DNA of 64,000 nucleotides. Source: an uncultured Polaribacter sp. GTDB taxonomy: Bacteria; Bacteroidota; Bacteroidia; Flavobacteriales; Flavobacteriaceae. Position numbers and translations under genes: made by a program. The stretch is from NCBI RefSeq assembly GCF_947497695.1, contig NZ_CANMHM010000003.1:186001-250000 (forward strand). The letters run 5' to 3'. This document shows, piece after piece, positions 17,286 to 26,227 of this stretch; the first letter of the stretch is position 1; each line of letters begins with the position of its first letter. The notes beneath the pieces were generated by a model. That model was not told where the DNA came from, searched no databases, and saw only the letters and a program-made list of their open reading frames with translations.

Positions 17286-17349
17286 AATTACTTAGACAAC
17301 AGTAAGTAATTATTGAACTTTATGAAATGGTATTTCATCGACAGTTCAA
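17286..17349. promoter_or_regulatory. Tandem inverted repeats and putative operator in a divergent promoter region
   Basis: A perfect 9-bp inverted repeat (AATTACTTA, 17286-17294, with TAAGTAATT, 17303-17311) is followed at once by a nested one (TTGAACT/AGTTCAA outside and ATGAAAT/ATTTCAT inside, 17313-17349). The same stretch contains 21-bp-spaced elements TACTTAGAC (17289), TTATTGAAC (17310) and TATTTCATC (17331), lying 83, 62 and 41 bp before the STAS gene -7 box, the same register as the other four proposed LytTR sites. Confidence 0.5.
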
Positions 17350-17371
17350 CTTTTTTTTAAGACTTGTATTA

Positions 17372-17379
17372 GATATTTG
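17372..17379 (+). promoter_or_regulatory. Probable -7 box of the STAS-flippase operon
   Basis: GATATTTG followed by C matches TAnnTTTG with one mismatch, 31 bp before the ATG at 17411. An imperfect box fits an activator-dependent promoter. Confidence 0.45.
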
Positions 17380-17410
17380 CAGTAATAATAACCAATAAAT
17401 ATATAATAAT

Positions 17411-17689
17411 ATGTCTTTACAAATCTCAAATCAAAACGGAATATTTCATTTAAATGGAAAAATAAACACAACTACTTTAAGTTTTTTTGAAACGTATTTT
17501 ACCCACAACTTATCTCAATTAAAAAAGATTGTTATAAATATTGATGATTTAATAGAAATTGACAGTAGTGGAGTAAAAGCAATTAAAAATTTTATGAAAG
17601 CAGCTATTTTAGAGCAAAAACTGTTTTCTATAATTGGTAAAGGTTGCAAAGAAATTTACGATGATTTTAACCAAACTAATGTAGCCTAA
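17411..17689 (+). CDS. STAS-domain protein, anti-sigma antagonist type
   Basis: A 92-residue single STAS domain. The phosphorylation-site motif is IEIDSSGVKAIKNF with S52-S53, as in SpoIIAA. Such proteins switch partners with anti-sigma kinases or act on other enzymes. No anti-sigma kinase or PP2C phosphatase gene is in the window. It is 21 bp before the flippase gene, so the two are an operon. STAS proteins in exopolysaccharide loci can gate export or synthesis; in this case that is inference from the neighbourhood. Confidence 0.85.
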   Translation: MSLQISNQNGIFHLNGKINTTTLSFFETYFTHNLSQLKKIVINIDDLIEIDSSGVKAIKNFMKAAILEQKLFSIIGKGCKEIYDDFNQTNVA

Positions 17690-17710
17690 TAATTTAAAAA
17701 TTCAGAAAAG

Positions 17711-18970
17711 ATGACAGCAATTTCAATCCCTTTTAAAAAGAAAATTTCTCCAGAGCAAATATTTATGCTAAGTGGTTTGTTAGTAAATGGTGGTAACTAC
17801 CTATACAATTTAGTTTTAGGTAGATTCTTAGGGCCAGAAAAATTTGCAGATGCTGCCATTTTAATTACACTTTTATTGGTGTTATCTTTTGTAGCGATGA
17901 CTTTTCAATTAGTGACTGCTAAATTTTCTGTAATTTTTGAAGATTCTATTTTTGAGTCGTTTATTTCTAATACCTATAGAAATGCTTTAGTTACTGGAGT
18001 TTTATTAGGACTACTTGTAGTTTTCTTTTCTTCTGATTTACAAATTTTCTTTAAAACAACTTCTGCAACCATGTTTGTAGTTTTCGGAATCGGAATTCCG
18101 TTTTATTTTTTAATGAGTGTAAATAGAGGTGTTTTTCAAGGAAAAAAAGAGTTGACTTCTTTATCAATTACCTATCAATTAGAAATGATAAGTCGTTTAC
18201 TAATTACTTTTATACTCTTATATTTTTTAAATATTGAAACTTCCTTATTAATTGCCATCGGAATTTTAGTTTCTTTTCTATTTGGATTGATTCCCTTTAA
18301 ATTTAAAAAGTTTTCACTTGTAAATGTGTTTAAATTAGAAAAAACACAAACTAAATTAGTGCGTAATTTCTTTATAATCACTGCCTTTTACGAATTGACA
18401 CAAATCATCATAAACAACAGCGATATTTTATTGGTAAAACATTTCTTTGCTTCTTATGAAGCTGGTCTATATGCATCTTTAGCATTAATTGGTAGAGTGG
18501 TTTATTTTGTTGCTTGGATGTTTGTAATGTTGTTATTACCAGTAGTTGTACAGCTTAAAAAAGAAGGAAAATCTACCTTGCCAATTTTATTAAAATATGT
18601 GGGGTATATTGGTGCAATTTCAATTACAATTGTTTTGGGGTGTTATCTTTTTCCGAATCTAATTATTCAAATTCTTTTTGGAGATGGATATGTAGAAATC
18701 TCTCCTTTATTATGGAAATATGCTTTAGCAACTGGTGTTTTTGCCATTTCTAACATCTTTGCTTACTATTATTTATCATTAGATAAATATGTGCCTGTAA
18801 TTTTATCTGGCATTTTTGGAATGCTTCAAATAGTGTTGGTAGTTTTTTATCATACTTCTTTAGAGCAGGTTGTACATGTGCAAATTATAGCAATGCTTAT
18901 CTTGTTATTTGTGCAACTAACTTACTTCTTTTTATCGAACTTAAAGGAAAGAAAAATCAGCAATATCTAA
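17711..18970 (+). CDS. Polysaccharide flippase, MOP superfamily (Wzx-like)
   Basis: A 419-residue polytopic inner-membrane protein with about 12 hydrophobic segments, beginning FMLSGLLVNGGNYLYNLVLGRFLGPEKFADAAIL, the standard start of the oligosaccharide-flippase family (short loop after helix 1 with the GRFLGP motif). Length 400-480 is normal. It would move lipid-linked sugars or otherwise transport sugars across the inner membrane. It is co-transcribed with the STAS protein and followed by a glycosyltransferase. Confidence 0.85.
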   Translation: MTAISIPFKKKISPEQIFMLSGLLVNGGNYLYNLVLGRFLGPEKFADAAILITLLLVLSFVAMTFQLVTAKFSVIFEDSIFESFISNTYRNALVTGVLLGLLVVFFSSDLQIFFKTTSATMFVVFGIGIPFYFLMSVNRGVFQGKKELTSLSITYQLEMISRLLITFILLYFLNIETSLLIAIGILVSFLFGLIPFKFKKFSLVNVFKLEKTQTKLVRNFFIITAFYELTQIIINNSDILLVKHFFASYEAGLYASLALIGRVVYFVAWMFVMLLLPVVVQLKKEGKSTLPILLKYVGYIGAISITIVLGCYLFPNLIIQILFGDGYVEISPLLWKYALATGVFAISNIFAYYYLSLDKYVPVILSGIFGMLQIVLVVFYHTSLEQVVHVQIIAMLILLFVQLTYFFLSNLKERKISNI

Positions 18971-18979
18971 ACCTATTTT

Positions 18980-19009
18980 CCATTCATCTATACATACTTG
19001 CACTTAAAC
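18980..19009 (+). promoter_or_regulatory. Putative LytTR-type operator before the GT4 gene
   Basis: CCATTCATC (18980) and CACTTAAAC (19001), 21 bp apart, start 62 and 41 bp before the -7 box at 19042. The first lies within TTCCATTCATCTATACA (18978-18994), a 17-nt string repeated exactly at 26164-26180, again 62 bp before a -7 box. Confidence 0.6.
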
Positions 19010-19041
19010 ACAAGCAATCAATTTAAGATTCTTTTTAATCC

Positions 19042-19049
19042 GAAATTTG
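19042..19049 (+). promoter_or_regulatory. Probable -7 box of the GT4 gene
   Basis: GAAATTTG, one mismatch from TAnnTTTG, 23 bp before the ATG at 19073. Confidence 0.4.
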
Positions 19050-19072
19050 TACTATAATTAAAAACAAACATT

Positions 19073-20281
19073 ATGAAATTAGCAATTGTAACAGCATATC
19101 CACCAAGTAAAGTAACTTTAAATGAATATGCATATCATTTAGTAAAAAGCTTTAGACAAAGTAAAAAAGTAACAGAATTGGTTCTATTAACAGATAAAAC
19201 ACCAGAAGGAAAAGACATTAATTTTACAGAAAATGGATGTAAAATTACAGTAAAAGAATGCTGGAAGTTTAATAGTTATACAAACATTGTAAATGTTACA
19301 AAAGCAATTAGTAAAACAAAACCAGATGCTGTATTGTTTAACTTACAATTTATGAAATTTGGCGATAAAAAATTAGCAGCTGCTTTAGGTTTGGCTTTGC
19401 CATTAGTTTGTAAAATTAAGCAAATACCAACCATTGTTTTATTACATAATATTTTAGAGCAAACAGATTTAGAAAAGGCAGGTTTTACTTCAAATAAATT
19501 TTTGCAAAAAGCATATAATTTTATTGGTACAAGTTTAACAAAACTTATTTTAAAAGCAGATATAGTTGCTGTTACTATGGATAAATATGTTACTACTTTA
19601 CAAGAAAAGTATAAGGTGAATAATGTAAAAATGATTCCTCATGGAACTTTTGAAATTCCTAAAAAGCCATCACATACTTTATCAAAAGGTCCTTTAAAAG
19701 TAATGACTTTTGGTAAGTTTGGAACTTACAAAAAAGTAGAATCTATGATAGAAGCTGTAGAAAAAGTAAGAAAATCTTCTGGTTTAGATTTAGAGATTGT
19801 AATTGCAGGTACAGACAACCCAAATGTACTTGGTTATTTAGATAATGTAAAAGAAAAATACAAACACATACCACAAATAACGTTTACAGGTTATGTAGAA
19901 GAAAACCAAGTAGAAACGTTGTTTAACGAAAGTGCAGTGGTTGTTTTTCCTTATACTTCTACAACAGGTAGCTCTGGTGTTTTACACCAAGCAGGTAGTT
20001 ATGGTAAAGCTGTTGTAATGCCTAATTTAGGCGATTTGGCAACTCTAGTTGTAGATGAAGGGTATAGAGGAGAATTTTTTGAACCAGAAAGTACAGAAAG
20101 TTTAGCCAATGCTATTGAAGCAATTGTAACAAATGATGGGTATAGAATTCAATTAGAAGAAGCAAACTATAAAGCAGCAACTGCTTTTCCAATGGAAAGA
20201 ATTACCAATATGTATTTAGAAGAATTTGAAACTATATCTTCTAAAAAACAAGCTACTTTTTCTAAACCTTCTATTATTTAG
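19073..20281 (+). CDS. Glycosyltransferase, GT4 type (GT-B fold)
   Basis: A 402-residue cytosolic glycosyltransferase. The N-terminal Rossmann half opens MKLAIVTAYPPSKVTLNEYAYHLV, with VVLLHNILEQT near 123-133. The C-terminal donor-binding half shows VMTFGKFGTYKKVESMIEA (about residue 208) and FPYTSTTGSSGVLHQAGSYGKAVV (about 295), where GT4 enzymes have the E-x7-E-type nucleotide-sugar site (the first Glu is replaced here). It overlaps the reverse-strand glycoside hydrolase gene tail-to-tail by 8 bp. Sugar and acceptor are unknown. Confidence 0.87.
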   Translation: MKLAIVTAYPPSKVTLNEYAYHLVKSFRQSKKVTELVLLTDKTPEGKDINFTENGCKITVKECWKFNSYTNIVNVTKAISKTKPDAVLFNLQFMKFGDKKLAAALGLALPLVCKIKQIPTIVLLHNILEQTDLEKAGFTSNKFLQKAYNFIGTSLTKLILKADIVAVTMDKYVTTLQEKYKVNNVKMIPHGTFEIPKKPSHTLSKGPLKVMTFGKFGTYKKVESMIEAVEKVRKSSGLDLEIVIAGTDNPNVLGYLDNVKEKYKHIPQITFTGYVEENQVETLFNESAVVVFPYTSTTGSSGVLHQAGSYGKAVVMPNLGDLATLVVDEGYRGEFFEPESTESLANAIEAIVTNDGYRIQLEEANYKAATAFPMERITNMYLEEFETISSKKQATFSKPSII

Positions 20282-21788
20282 AAATAAACTCAAAAGAGGG
20301 TTTTTTAATACCATCACTATTTATAAAACCATATTTTTTCTGAGGATTTGTTCGCCAAGGAAGTTTCCCTAAAACTTCTTTGGGTACATCATCAAAATCA
20401 TACAAAGTCCATGACATAAAAGGAATCGAATTCTTTGTCAGGACTTTTTGTATTTTTTTATAATAGTTGGCTTGTTCTTCTTCAGAACTGGCAAAAGGTC
20501 TCCAAAAACCACCATAAGATGAGAGTCCAAACTCTTGTAAAATAATTGGTTTGTCTTTTATGTTTTCTTTTAATGTTGCGTATTCGCTTTCAAAATTATT
20601 TACATCTTCGTAATAATGAAAAGAAACAATATCTACTTTATCTTTTAAAATAGTCGCACTTTTTGTGTTAGACCATCCAATAGTTACAGGGTGTTTTTTA
20701 TCGATAGATTTAATTAAATAAATCATAAAATCTAACCAAGCAGTTACGTTTTCTTTTCCTCTAGAATTAAAATCTAAATTGGGTTCGTTTTTTACATCCC
20801 AAGCTAAAATAGCGTTGTGATTTTTAAATTTGTCCACCACAATTTCTGCATGTCTGTGATTTAATGTCCAATCTAAAACATCATAATTGCCATAAAAATC
20901 GAATAAAGTAACTACTACTTTTAAACCTTCTTTTTCTGCACTATCTAAAACTTGTTCAAGTTTTTCTAGTTTATCAATCTTTACATTGGCTTTTCCAAAA
21001 TCTTCATAAGGCACAAAAATTCTAATGGAATTTAAGCCCGCATTTTTAATTATTTTAAAATCGTTTTCTATAATATTTATATCAAAAGCTTCTCCATACA
21101 TATTCCAAGGAGTTGCTTGTGGATAATAATTAATCCCTTTTATACCAGCATAAGCAATAGTTGCTTTTTTAAATTCAGTTTTATAATTTTCTGAAGCTTC
21201 TTTTACCATGTGTCTAATTCGCCAAAAACCATCTTCTAACAATAAAACATATCTATAGGTTGCTTTTTCTGTAGTTTCTAAAATTAATTGGTTATCTTTA
21301 AAAACTTTTTTATAAGCAACAGCATCAGTGTCTTTTAAAACAATTAATTGCCCATCTTCACTAAAAAACTCAATATCTAAATGATGTGCTAATGTAGTAC
21401 CTTCTGTAGTTATTTTATTTAATTTATTGTATTTTAAAATACTGTAAATGTTTTCTCTAGCACTTTCTGTAAAATAATCTTCAATACCTGCTTTTGTATT
21501 GGTTTTATAGGCGATGTGTTTTACATACCAGGCATCTAAATAGTCATTTTCTACAGCATTTATTTTTTGCTGACTTATTTTTCGGCCTTCATTACCATCT
21601 AAGGTCCAAGTTACTTTTGGCAAATATTGATCTACTTTTTTTACTTCTGTATGCAGCATTTTACTTCTGTCTGCACCTGTATTTAAAAAGCTATACACAC
21701 TGCTAATTAAAAATAGAAGAATGCTAATAATTAAAACATAGGTTAACATTAAAAAACCTCTAAGAATTCTTTTATTAGTTTTTACCAT
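20274..21788 (-). CDS. Membrane-anchored glycoside hydrolase, GH5/GH-A clan
   Basis: A 504-residue protein: one N-terminal membrane helix (about residues 10-32), an NTF2-like domain (about 85-200, YLDAWYVKHIAYKTN to GFWRIRHMVKE) and a TIM-barrel glycoside hydrolase (about 215-504). The acid/base is in AWDVKNEPNLDF near 327 and the nucleophile in ILQEFGLSSYGGF near 420, the GH-A pattern of two glutamates. It probably faces the periplasm and trims or releases the polysaccharide, as BcsZ or PgaB do in other systems. It is the last gene of a three-gene operon and overlaps the upstream gene by 7 bp. Whether it cleaves glucan or mannan cannot be decided. Confidence 0.8.
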   Translation of the reverse strand: MVKTNKRILRGFLMLTYVLIISILLFLISSVYSFLNTGADRSKMLHTEVKKVDQYLPKVTWTLDGNEGRKISQQKINAVENDYLDAWYVKHIAYKTNTKAGIEDYFTESARENIYSILKYNKLNKITTEGTTLAHHLDIEFFSEDGQLIVLKDTDAVAYKKVFKDNQLILETTEKATYRYVLLLEDGFWRIRHMVKEASENYKTEFKKATIAYAGIKGINYYPQATPWNMYGEAFDINIIENDFKIIKNAGLNSIRIFVPYEDFGKANVKIDKLEKLEQVLDSAEKEGLKVVVTLFDFYGNYDVLDWTLNHRHAEIVVDKFKNHNAILAWDVKNEPNLDFNSRGKENVTAWLDFMIYLIKSIDKKHPVTIGWSNTKSATILKDKVDIVSFHYYEDVNNFESEYATLKENIKDKPIILQEFGLSSYGGFWRPFASSEEEQANYYKKIQKVLTKNSIPFMSWTLYDFDDVPKEVLGKLPWRTNPQKKYGFINSDGIKKPSFEFISK

Positions 21789-22996
21789 ACTTTAAAACTT
21801 TTAAATTCTTTTTGTATTTCTGCAGTTTCAATCACAATTTTATAGGTATTATTTTCAAAAATATTTGGGTTTAAATAAAAATTAGCAAACCCATTGTTAG
21901 ATTCCTTAAAGAGTTCTGTAACTAAAATATTATTTTTATAAATAGAAAGTTTTACTGATAATCCATCAGGAATTATCTGATTCATAAAACTTTTTAATGG
22001 CCCAATTGTAATGTTTCTATTCTTATTGCTAAAAGAAACATTATAATCTTCTATGACTTTTTTGTAGCTAATTTTTAGCACATCACTTTCTGCAATACCT
22101 ACAAAATAAGCTTTTACTTGCCAATTGTCTTCAAAATCTGGATGTACAATTTTAGCATGTGCAACTCCATTTATGGTTGTACCTGCTGTTTTTAAAATAT
22201 TTCCTTTTTTATTGGTGATAAAAAACTCAATATAACTTCCATCACTAACAATATTATTGTTTTTGTCTTTTATGGTTGATGTAAAAAAGGTAGTTATTTG
22301 GTTTCCATCTGCATAGTCATGATTTCTGCTTACAAACAGTTTAAAGTAGGTGGCAATGGCTGGCATTACATTTACATCAAATTCTTTGGAGTTTATGCCA
22401 TAAGATTCCGAAGAAATAAGCATTCTACCACTTTTTTTAGGAGCATATATATTTTTATGACCAATTAATTTATCGGTTTTAATAGGTGTTCTTTTTTCTG
22501 ATGATAAAAATTGATATTTAACATCAACTTTACTATGATCTGTGATAGGATTGTCTAAACTATCTGTAGGTATTACCACTAACATTGTGTAATCTAATTC
22601 ACCAGCATCAATACTTGGTGGTCCTAAATAGGTTTCTAAAGTTTTGGGTTGTTGAAGTGGAAGCATAGAAATGTTACCAGAAATTGTTTCTTTCTTATTG
22701 ATAATTTTCCAGGTTAAAATGCCTCTTTTTTTAGATAAAAATTTAGGGATTGTAAAAGTAGCCTTATTATTGATAACGTCTGCTTTTAAAACAGTAGCTC
22801 CATAACTATTTGCACAGTATAATTGAAGAGTTGTTGCCTTTTGTACTGCAAATTCTAGTTTAACTGTATCACAAACTCTAAAGTTATTTTTTGGTGAGAC
22901 TAAAGCAATTGTGGCCTTATTAATTGTTTCTTGACCAAAAAAAGAAACACTTATAAATTGAAAAAATACTAGAAAAAAAAGCTGTTTTAATTTCAT
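21782..22996 (-). CDS. Exported Ig-like domain protein of unknown function
   Basis: A 404-residue protein with a clear signal peptide (LFFLVFFQFISVSFFGQ) and no lipobox, membrane helix or sorting tail. The rest is beta-rich with several Ig-like repeats, e.g. TIALVSPKNNFRVCDTVKLE at the start and TTFFTSTIKDKNNNIVSDGS in the middle, the latter like bacterial Big-1 or invasin-type domains. I do not recognise a named family. It is sandwiched with 1-bp and 7-bp overlaps between the giant membrane protein and the glycoside hydrolase, so it likely works with them in the periplasm, perhaps as a chain-binding or scaffold protein. Confidence 0.65.
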   Translation of the reverse strand: MKLKQLFFLVFFQFISVSFFGQETINKATIALVSPKNNFRVCDTVKLEFAVQKATTLQLYCANSYGATVLKADVINNKATFTIPKFLSKKRGILTWKIINKKETISGNISMLPLQQPKTLETYLGPPSIDAGELDYTMLVVIPTDSLDNPITDHSKVDVKYQFLSSEKRTPIKTDKLIGHKNIYAPKKSGRMLISSESYGINSKEFDVNVMPAIATYFKLFVSRNHDYADGNQITTFFTSTIKDKNNNIVSDGSYIEFFITNKKGNILKTAGTTINGVAHAKIVHPDFEDNWQVKAYFVGIAESDVLKISYKKVIEDYNVSFSNKNRNITIGPLKSFMNQIIPDGLSVKLSIYKNNILVTELFKESNNGFANFYLNPNIFENNTYKIVIETAEIQKEFKSFKVW

Positions 22997-25900
22997 TATT
23001 TCGGATTTCCTATATACATATTCAACTCTATTTTTACATACTTAAAAAGTGGATGGTTTACTTTTTGTAACTCATTAATTGTATGGTTTTGTATTCTGTT
23101 GGGTATTATTTTAAAGGCAATATCTTTATTTGGCAATCCGTTTACAAAGCAAAAACGCATATCATCACTAATTGTTTTTATAGATGGATTTTCAGGAATT
23201 GAATATTCAAATCTTAGCTTTCTTTCTTGTCTAATGCCTTCTTTTAAGAATAAATTATCTACCCAAATCATTTTTTTATCATCATTATAAAAAGTAATAA
23301 TTAATTGTGGCACTGTTATTTCTTGAATTCCACTATTAAATAAAGTTCCATTAATTTTGTTTGGTGTAATATTTATTTCACTTAAAACAATGTCTTTAAA
23401 TAAATCTGAATTTGAGGTATTTCCTGCAGCTTGTAAATTAAATTTAGTAGGTTGTTCTGCTAATTCTACAGGCGTAAATTCATCAGGATTAAAAGTTTTA
23501 GGAATAGAATCTTTGGTTTTAGACCAGGCAATTCCTTCAAAATTAATTCTAAAGGCACTAATTTCTTTTGGCATTAATTTATGCTTTAAAATATGTTTTG
23601 CATTGTAGGTTGCCAATTCCTTATTATCATCATTATAAAGTGTCCCTTTTAAGACTACGTCTGATGGAACATTGTCTATATTTTGAACAGTACCAACAAT
23701 AGCATAATGTTTATTGAATTTTATCAACTTTGCAGACACAATTTCTAAAACGGGTTGTTTTAAAACATCTTCATGATGTGTTTGTTCTGTAGTAATTCTT
23801 CTTCTACCTTGGTTAAAATACCCTGTGCTATTTTTAGAGTATAATTGATCTGGTGGTAAATCTATGGATTTTCTTGTGGGCTTTAAATACCATTTTCCTG
23901 CTCTTTTAACAGTTGTTTTGTAAGCTGTTTTAGATAGTTTTTCTAAAGGAGTAATCCATTTTGTTTCTACTTTTAAAGTAGTTAAACTATCTGTTTGTTT
24001 TAAAACTTCAGTGTAAATAGCGTCTAATTTTGCATACGAACTTAACAAACCATCGGTAACAGATATTTCTAATAAATATTGATCTCTTGTTAATATATCT
24101 TCAGGATCTATGTAGGTAAAACTCTTATTCAATTCTTTAAAGTCTAATGCATCATAATAGGCCTTTACCACATTTTCTGGAGACCTTTGTGTATCATTTT
24201 TAATGTAAAACATATAACAAGCATAAGCAATAACCACCAGTAAAATTACAGCCCAAATATGAAATGCTTTTAATACTTTTTTAGGAAATTTCTGATAAGC
24301 AACCTTAAATTTAAAATAAGCAGGTGCAGCTTTTACTTTTGTTTTTAAACTATGCACAAACAAAGATTGAATGTTCAGTATAAAAGCAATTAACACAGTT
24401 AAAAAAGGAATAATTCCCCAAATTATTTTTACCCAAGCAGAAACATCTTCCTTTGGTAAAATGGATGAAATAGGAGGGACGTTTAATTTTTCCCAAACCA
24501 TAATTCCGTTTTCTAATTGAGACAAACGTTGCCATCCACAGAAAAACAGCACAGGATCGTAAAATTTATCATTAGAAAAAATATACTTTAAATTGTATTT
24601 TTCTGGCGTGGTTAAAAACTGCTGTAAAGAGCCAATACCTGCAACACCTTTAAATTTTGAATTTTCTAAACGTTCAATTGGTCTTGTGGTTAATTCTGGT
24701 AAACGTCTTGCAGAATGGTAATTTCCATCTACACTCATAGCATTGGTTTGTGCTGCTAACCAAGCCATTTGATCGCCAAAACCAAGTGTTAAATAACGCC
24801 ATTGATCGTGAGAATCTTGACTTAAAAAATTCACAATGGGTAACATTTTAATTTTTTGAGGTTGAGAAGGTCTAAAATACCCTAAACTCATGGTAAAAAT
24901 TACCATACCAACATATAATGCCGCTAAAAATCCTCCCAATAATCTGTGATAGACAGCTCCAAAACGTTCTTGAATTAACGTTTTTAAATCTCCTTCTACA
25001 AATCTGTAGATAAATTCGCCAAAAATGGGAATAGACATAATAGAACCCCAAAGTGTAAACCTATCTAAGGTTAAAATATTAAAAGCAGTTTCGCCCAATA
25101 TCATTTTAGGAATTGGAGTAGTGCCACCAGTTCCTAAAATTACCAACATGGTAAAAGACAAGCCAAAAAATAAATATCTTTTGCTAAAATATCTGTAAAA
25201 AATATAGGGCATTATAAATAATAAAATTCCCCAAGGAATGGTAAAAAACACCAATCCAGAAGAAGTTACGTCTATAAAACTATCTCTAGAGCCATGAGGA
25301 ATTGGCACTTGTGTAATTGGGTTTAATTTAGAATTCATCCAATAAGGAAAAATACAAAAGATGATTAAAAACAAAGACGAAAACCCAAAACCTAAATTTC
25401 GTTTTAATTGTTTTACAAATGTTTTTATAAATAAAGAAAACGTAACCTCTTTATAAGAAGCAACTTCTTCTTTTGCAACATCCATAATAACAGTACCAAT
25501 TAATGGGAATATAAAAAATAACATTCCGAAAATTGGAGTTACATGATGAGAAGTAACTGTTACAGCAATTAAAGAAAGAGATGTAAAAAAGAATTTAAAC
25601 TTCCCTGTTTTTAACCATAAATAAATTTCTGGCAAAGCATGCATTAATACAGAAACCCCAATAATACTGGGTAATTGCCCAAAAATATGCAAGGTTTCTA
25701 CAAAAGAAGATGAAAAAACAGCCAAAATAGCTGCATAGCCAGCAACTGTTCTGTTGGCAGTAATTAGTAAAGAATATCTGTAAGCTCCTGTTATAAAAAG
25801 TACAATAGCAATTAATGCAACTGTAAACAACCCAAATTTTAAACCACCAATTAAAGACAAAGCTGCTATAGATTGATGCACTAAAGGAGGATAACTTTGT

Positions 25901-26085
25901 ACAGTAAAACCTGTGTACCACTTATAATTCCAAGGTTCAAACCAACTATTTGCATAATGATCTGCAAAAAATAAGTGAATTAAAGCATCATAAGTAGTCT
26001 CTAAAGTATAAAATATGGTAGACCCATGAAAAACTAAGGCAAGTAGTATTGCTGTTATTAAGTATTTATTAGATTTTTCTTTCAT
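22996..26085 (-). CDS. Giant membrane protein, PTPS-related GT-C-like domain with periplasmic C-terminus
   Basis: A 1029-residue protein from ATG 26085; a GTG at 26100 would add five residues. About 12 membrane helices span residues 5-400, with DALIHLFFADHYANSW and YKWYTGFTVQSYPPL after helix 1; the early acidic residue is where GT-C enzymes have theirs. This matches the membrane domain called 6-pyruvoyl-tetrahydropterin-synthase-related, a GT-C-like group. A soluble loop (about 405-545), two more helices (about 550-575 and 605-630) and a periplasmic region follow: an NTF2-like domain (SPENVVKAYYDALDF on) and beta-rich domains of FxLYD type. It likely polymerises or modifies the polysaccharide from a lipid-linked sugar. 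First gene of its operon. Confidence 0.7.
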   Translation of the reverse strand: MKEKSNKYLITAILLALVFHGSTIFYTLETTYDALIHLFFADHYANSWFEPWNYKWYTGFTVQSYPPLVHQSIAALSLIGGLKFGLFTVALIAIVLFITGAYRYSLLITANRTVAGYAAILAVFSSSFVETLHIFGQLPSIIGVSVLMHALPEIYLWLKTGKFKFFFTSLSLIAVTVTSHHVTPIFGMLFFIFPLIGTVIMDVAKEEVASYKEVTFSLFIKTFVKQLKRNLGFGFSSLFLIIFCIFPYWMNSKLNPITQVPIPHGSRDSFIDVTSSGLVFFTIPWGILLFIMPYIFYRYFSKRYLFFGLSFTMLVILGTGGTTPIPKMILGETAFNILTLDRFTLWGSIMSIPIFGEFIYRFVEGDLKTLIQERFGAVYHRLLGGFLAALYVGMVIFTMSLGYFRPSQPQKIKMLPIVNFLSQDSHDQWRYLTLGFGDQMAWLAAQTNAMSVDGNYHSARRLPELTTRPIERLENSKFKGVAGIGSLQQFLTTPEKYNLKYIFSNDKFYDPVLFFCGWQRLSQLENGIMVWEKLNVPPISSILPKEDVSAWVKIIWGIIPFLTVLIAFILNIQSLFVHSLKTKVKAAPAYFKFKVAYQKFPKKVLKAFHIWAVILLVVIAYACYMFYIKNDTQRSPENVVKAYYDALDFKELNKSFTYIDPEDILTRDQYLLEISVTDGLLSSYAKLDAIYTEVLKQTDSLTTLKVETKWITPLEKLSKTAYKTTVKRAGKWYLKPTRKSIDLPPDQLYSKNSTGYFNQGRRRITTEQTHHEDVLKQPVLEIVSAKLIKFNKHYAIVGTVQNIDNVPSDVVLKGTLYNDDNKELATYNAKHILKHKLMPKEISAFRINFEGIAWSKTKDSIPKTFNPDEFTPVELAEQPTKFNLQAAGNTSNSDLFKDIVLSEINITPNKINGTLFNSGIQEITVPQLIITFYNDDKKMIWVDNLFLKEGIRQERKLRFEYSIPENPSIKTISDDMRFCFVNGLPNKDIAFKIIPNRIQNHTINELQKVNHPLFKYVKIELNMYIGNPK

Positions 26086-26137
26086 TAACAAGGGACTCAC
26101 TTAAAGTACTGTAAATATAAATCTTTTAAATTGTAAG

Positions 26138-26145
26138 CAAAATTT
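26138..26145 (-). promoter_or_regulatory. Probable -7 box of the giant membrane protein operon
   Basis: Reverse-strand AAATTTTG, one mismatch from TAnnTTTG, 52 bp before the ATG at 26085. It lies back to back with the promoter of the receiver-GT2 gene. Confidence 0.4.
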
Positions 26146-26195
26146 TATTTGACGTAAGTAAACTTCCATTCATCTATACAAAAGTTCGCTTAAAG
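26145..26195 (+). promoter_or_regulatory. Putative LytTR-type operator before the receiver-GT2 gene
   Basis: TTATTTGAC (26145), CCATTCATC (26166) and CGCTTAAAG (26187) are 21 bp apart and lie 83, 62 and 41 bp before the -7 box at 26228. The 17-nt string TTCCATTCATCTATACA (26164-26180) also occurs at 18978-18994. Just after it come two overlapping palindromes, CGCTTAAAGCG (26187-26197) and GCGATATCGC (26195-26204). Confidence 0.6.
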
Positions 26196-26227
26196 CGATA
26201 TCGCACTTTTAGTTTTTAAAACAAAAG

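Noticed and set aside
26145..26207. LytTR-type half-sites on the reverse strand controlling the giant membrane protein operon
   Set aside because: Counting 41 and 62 bp back from the reverse -7 box gives AACTTTTGT and AGTGCGATA, which do not resemble the element well enough to claim.
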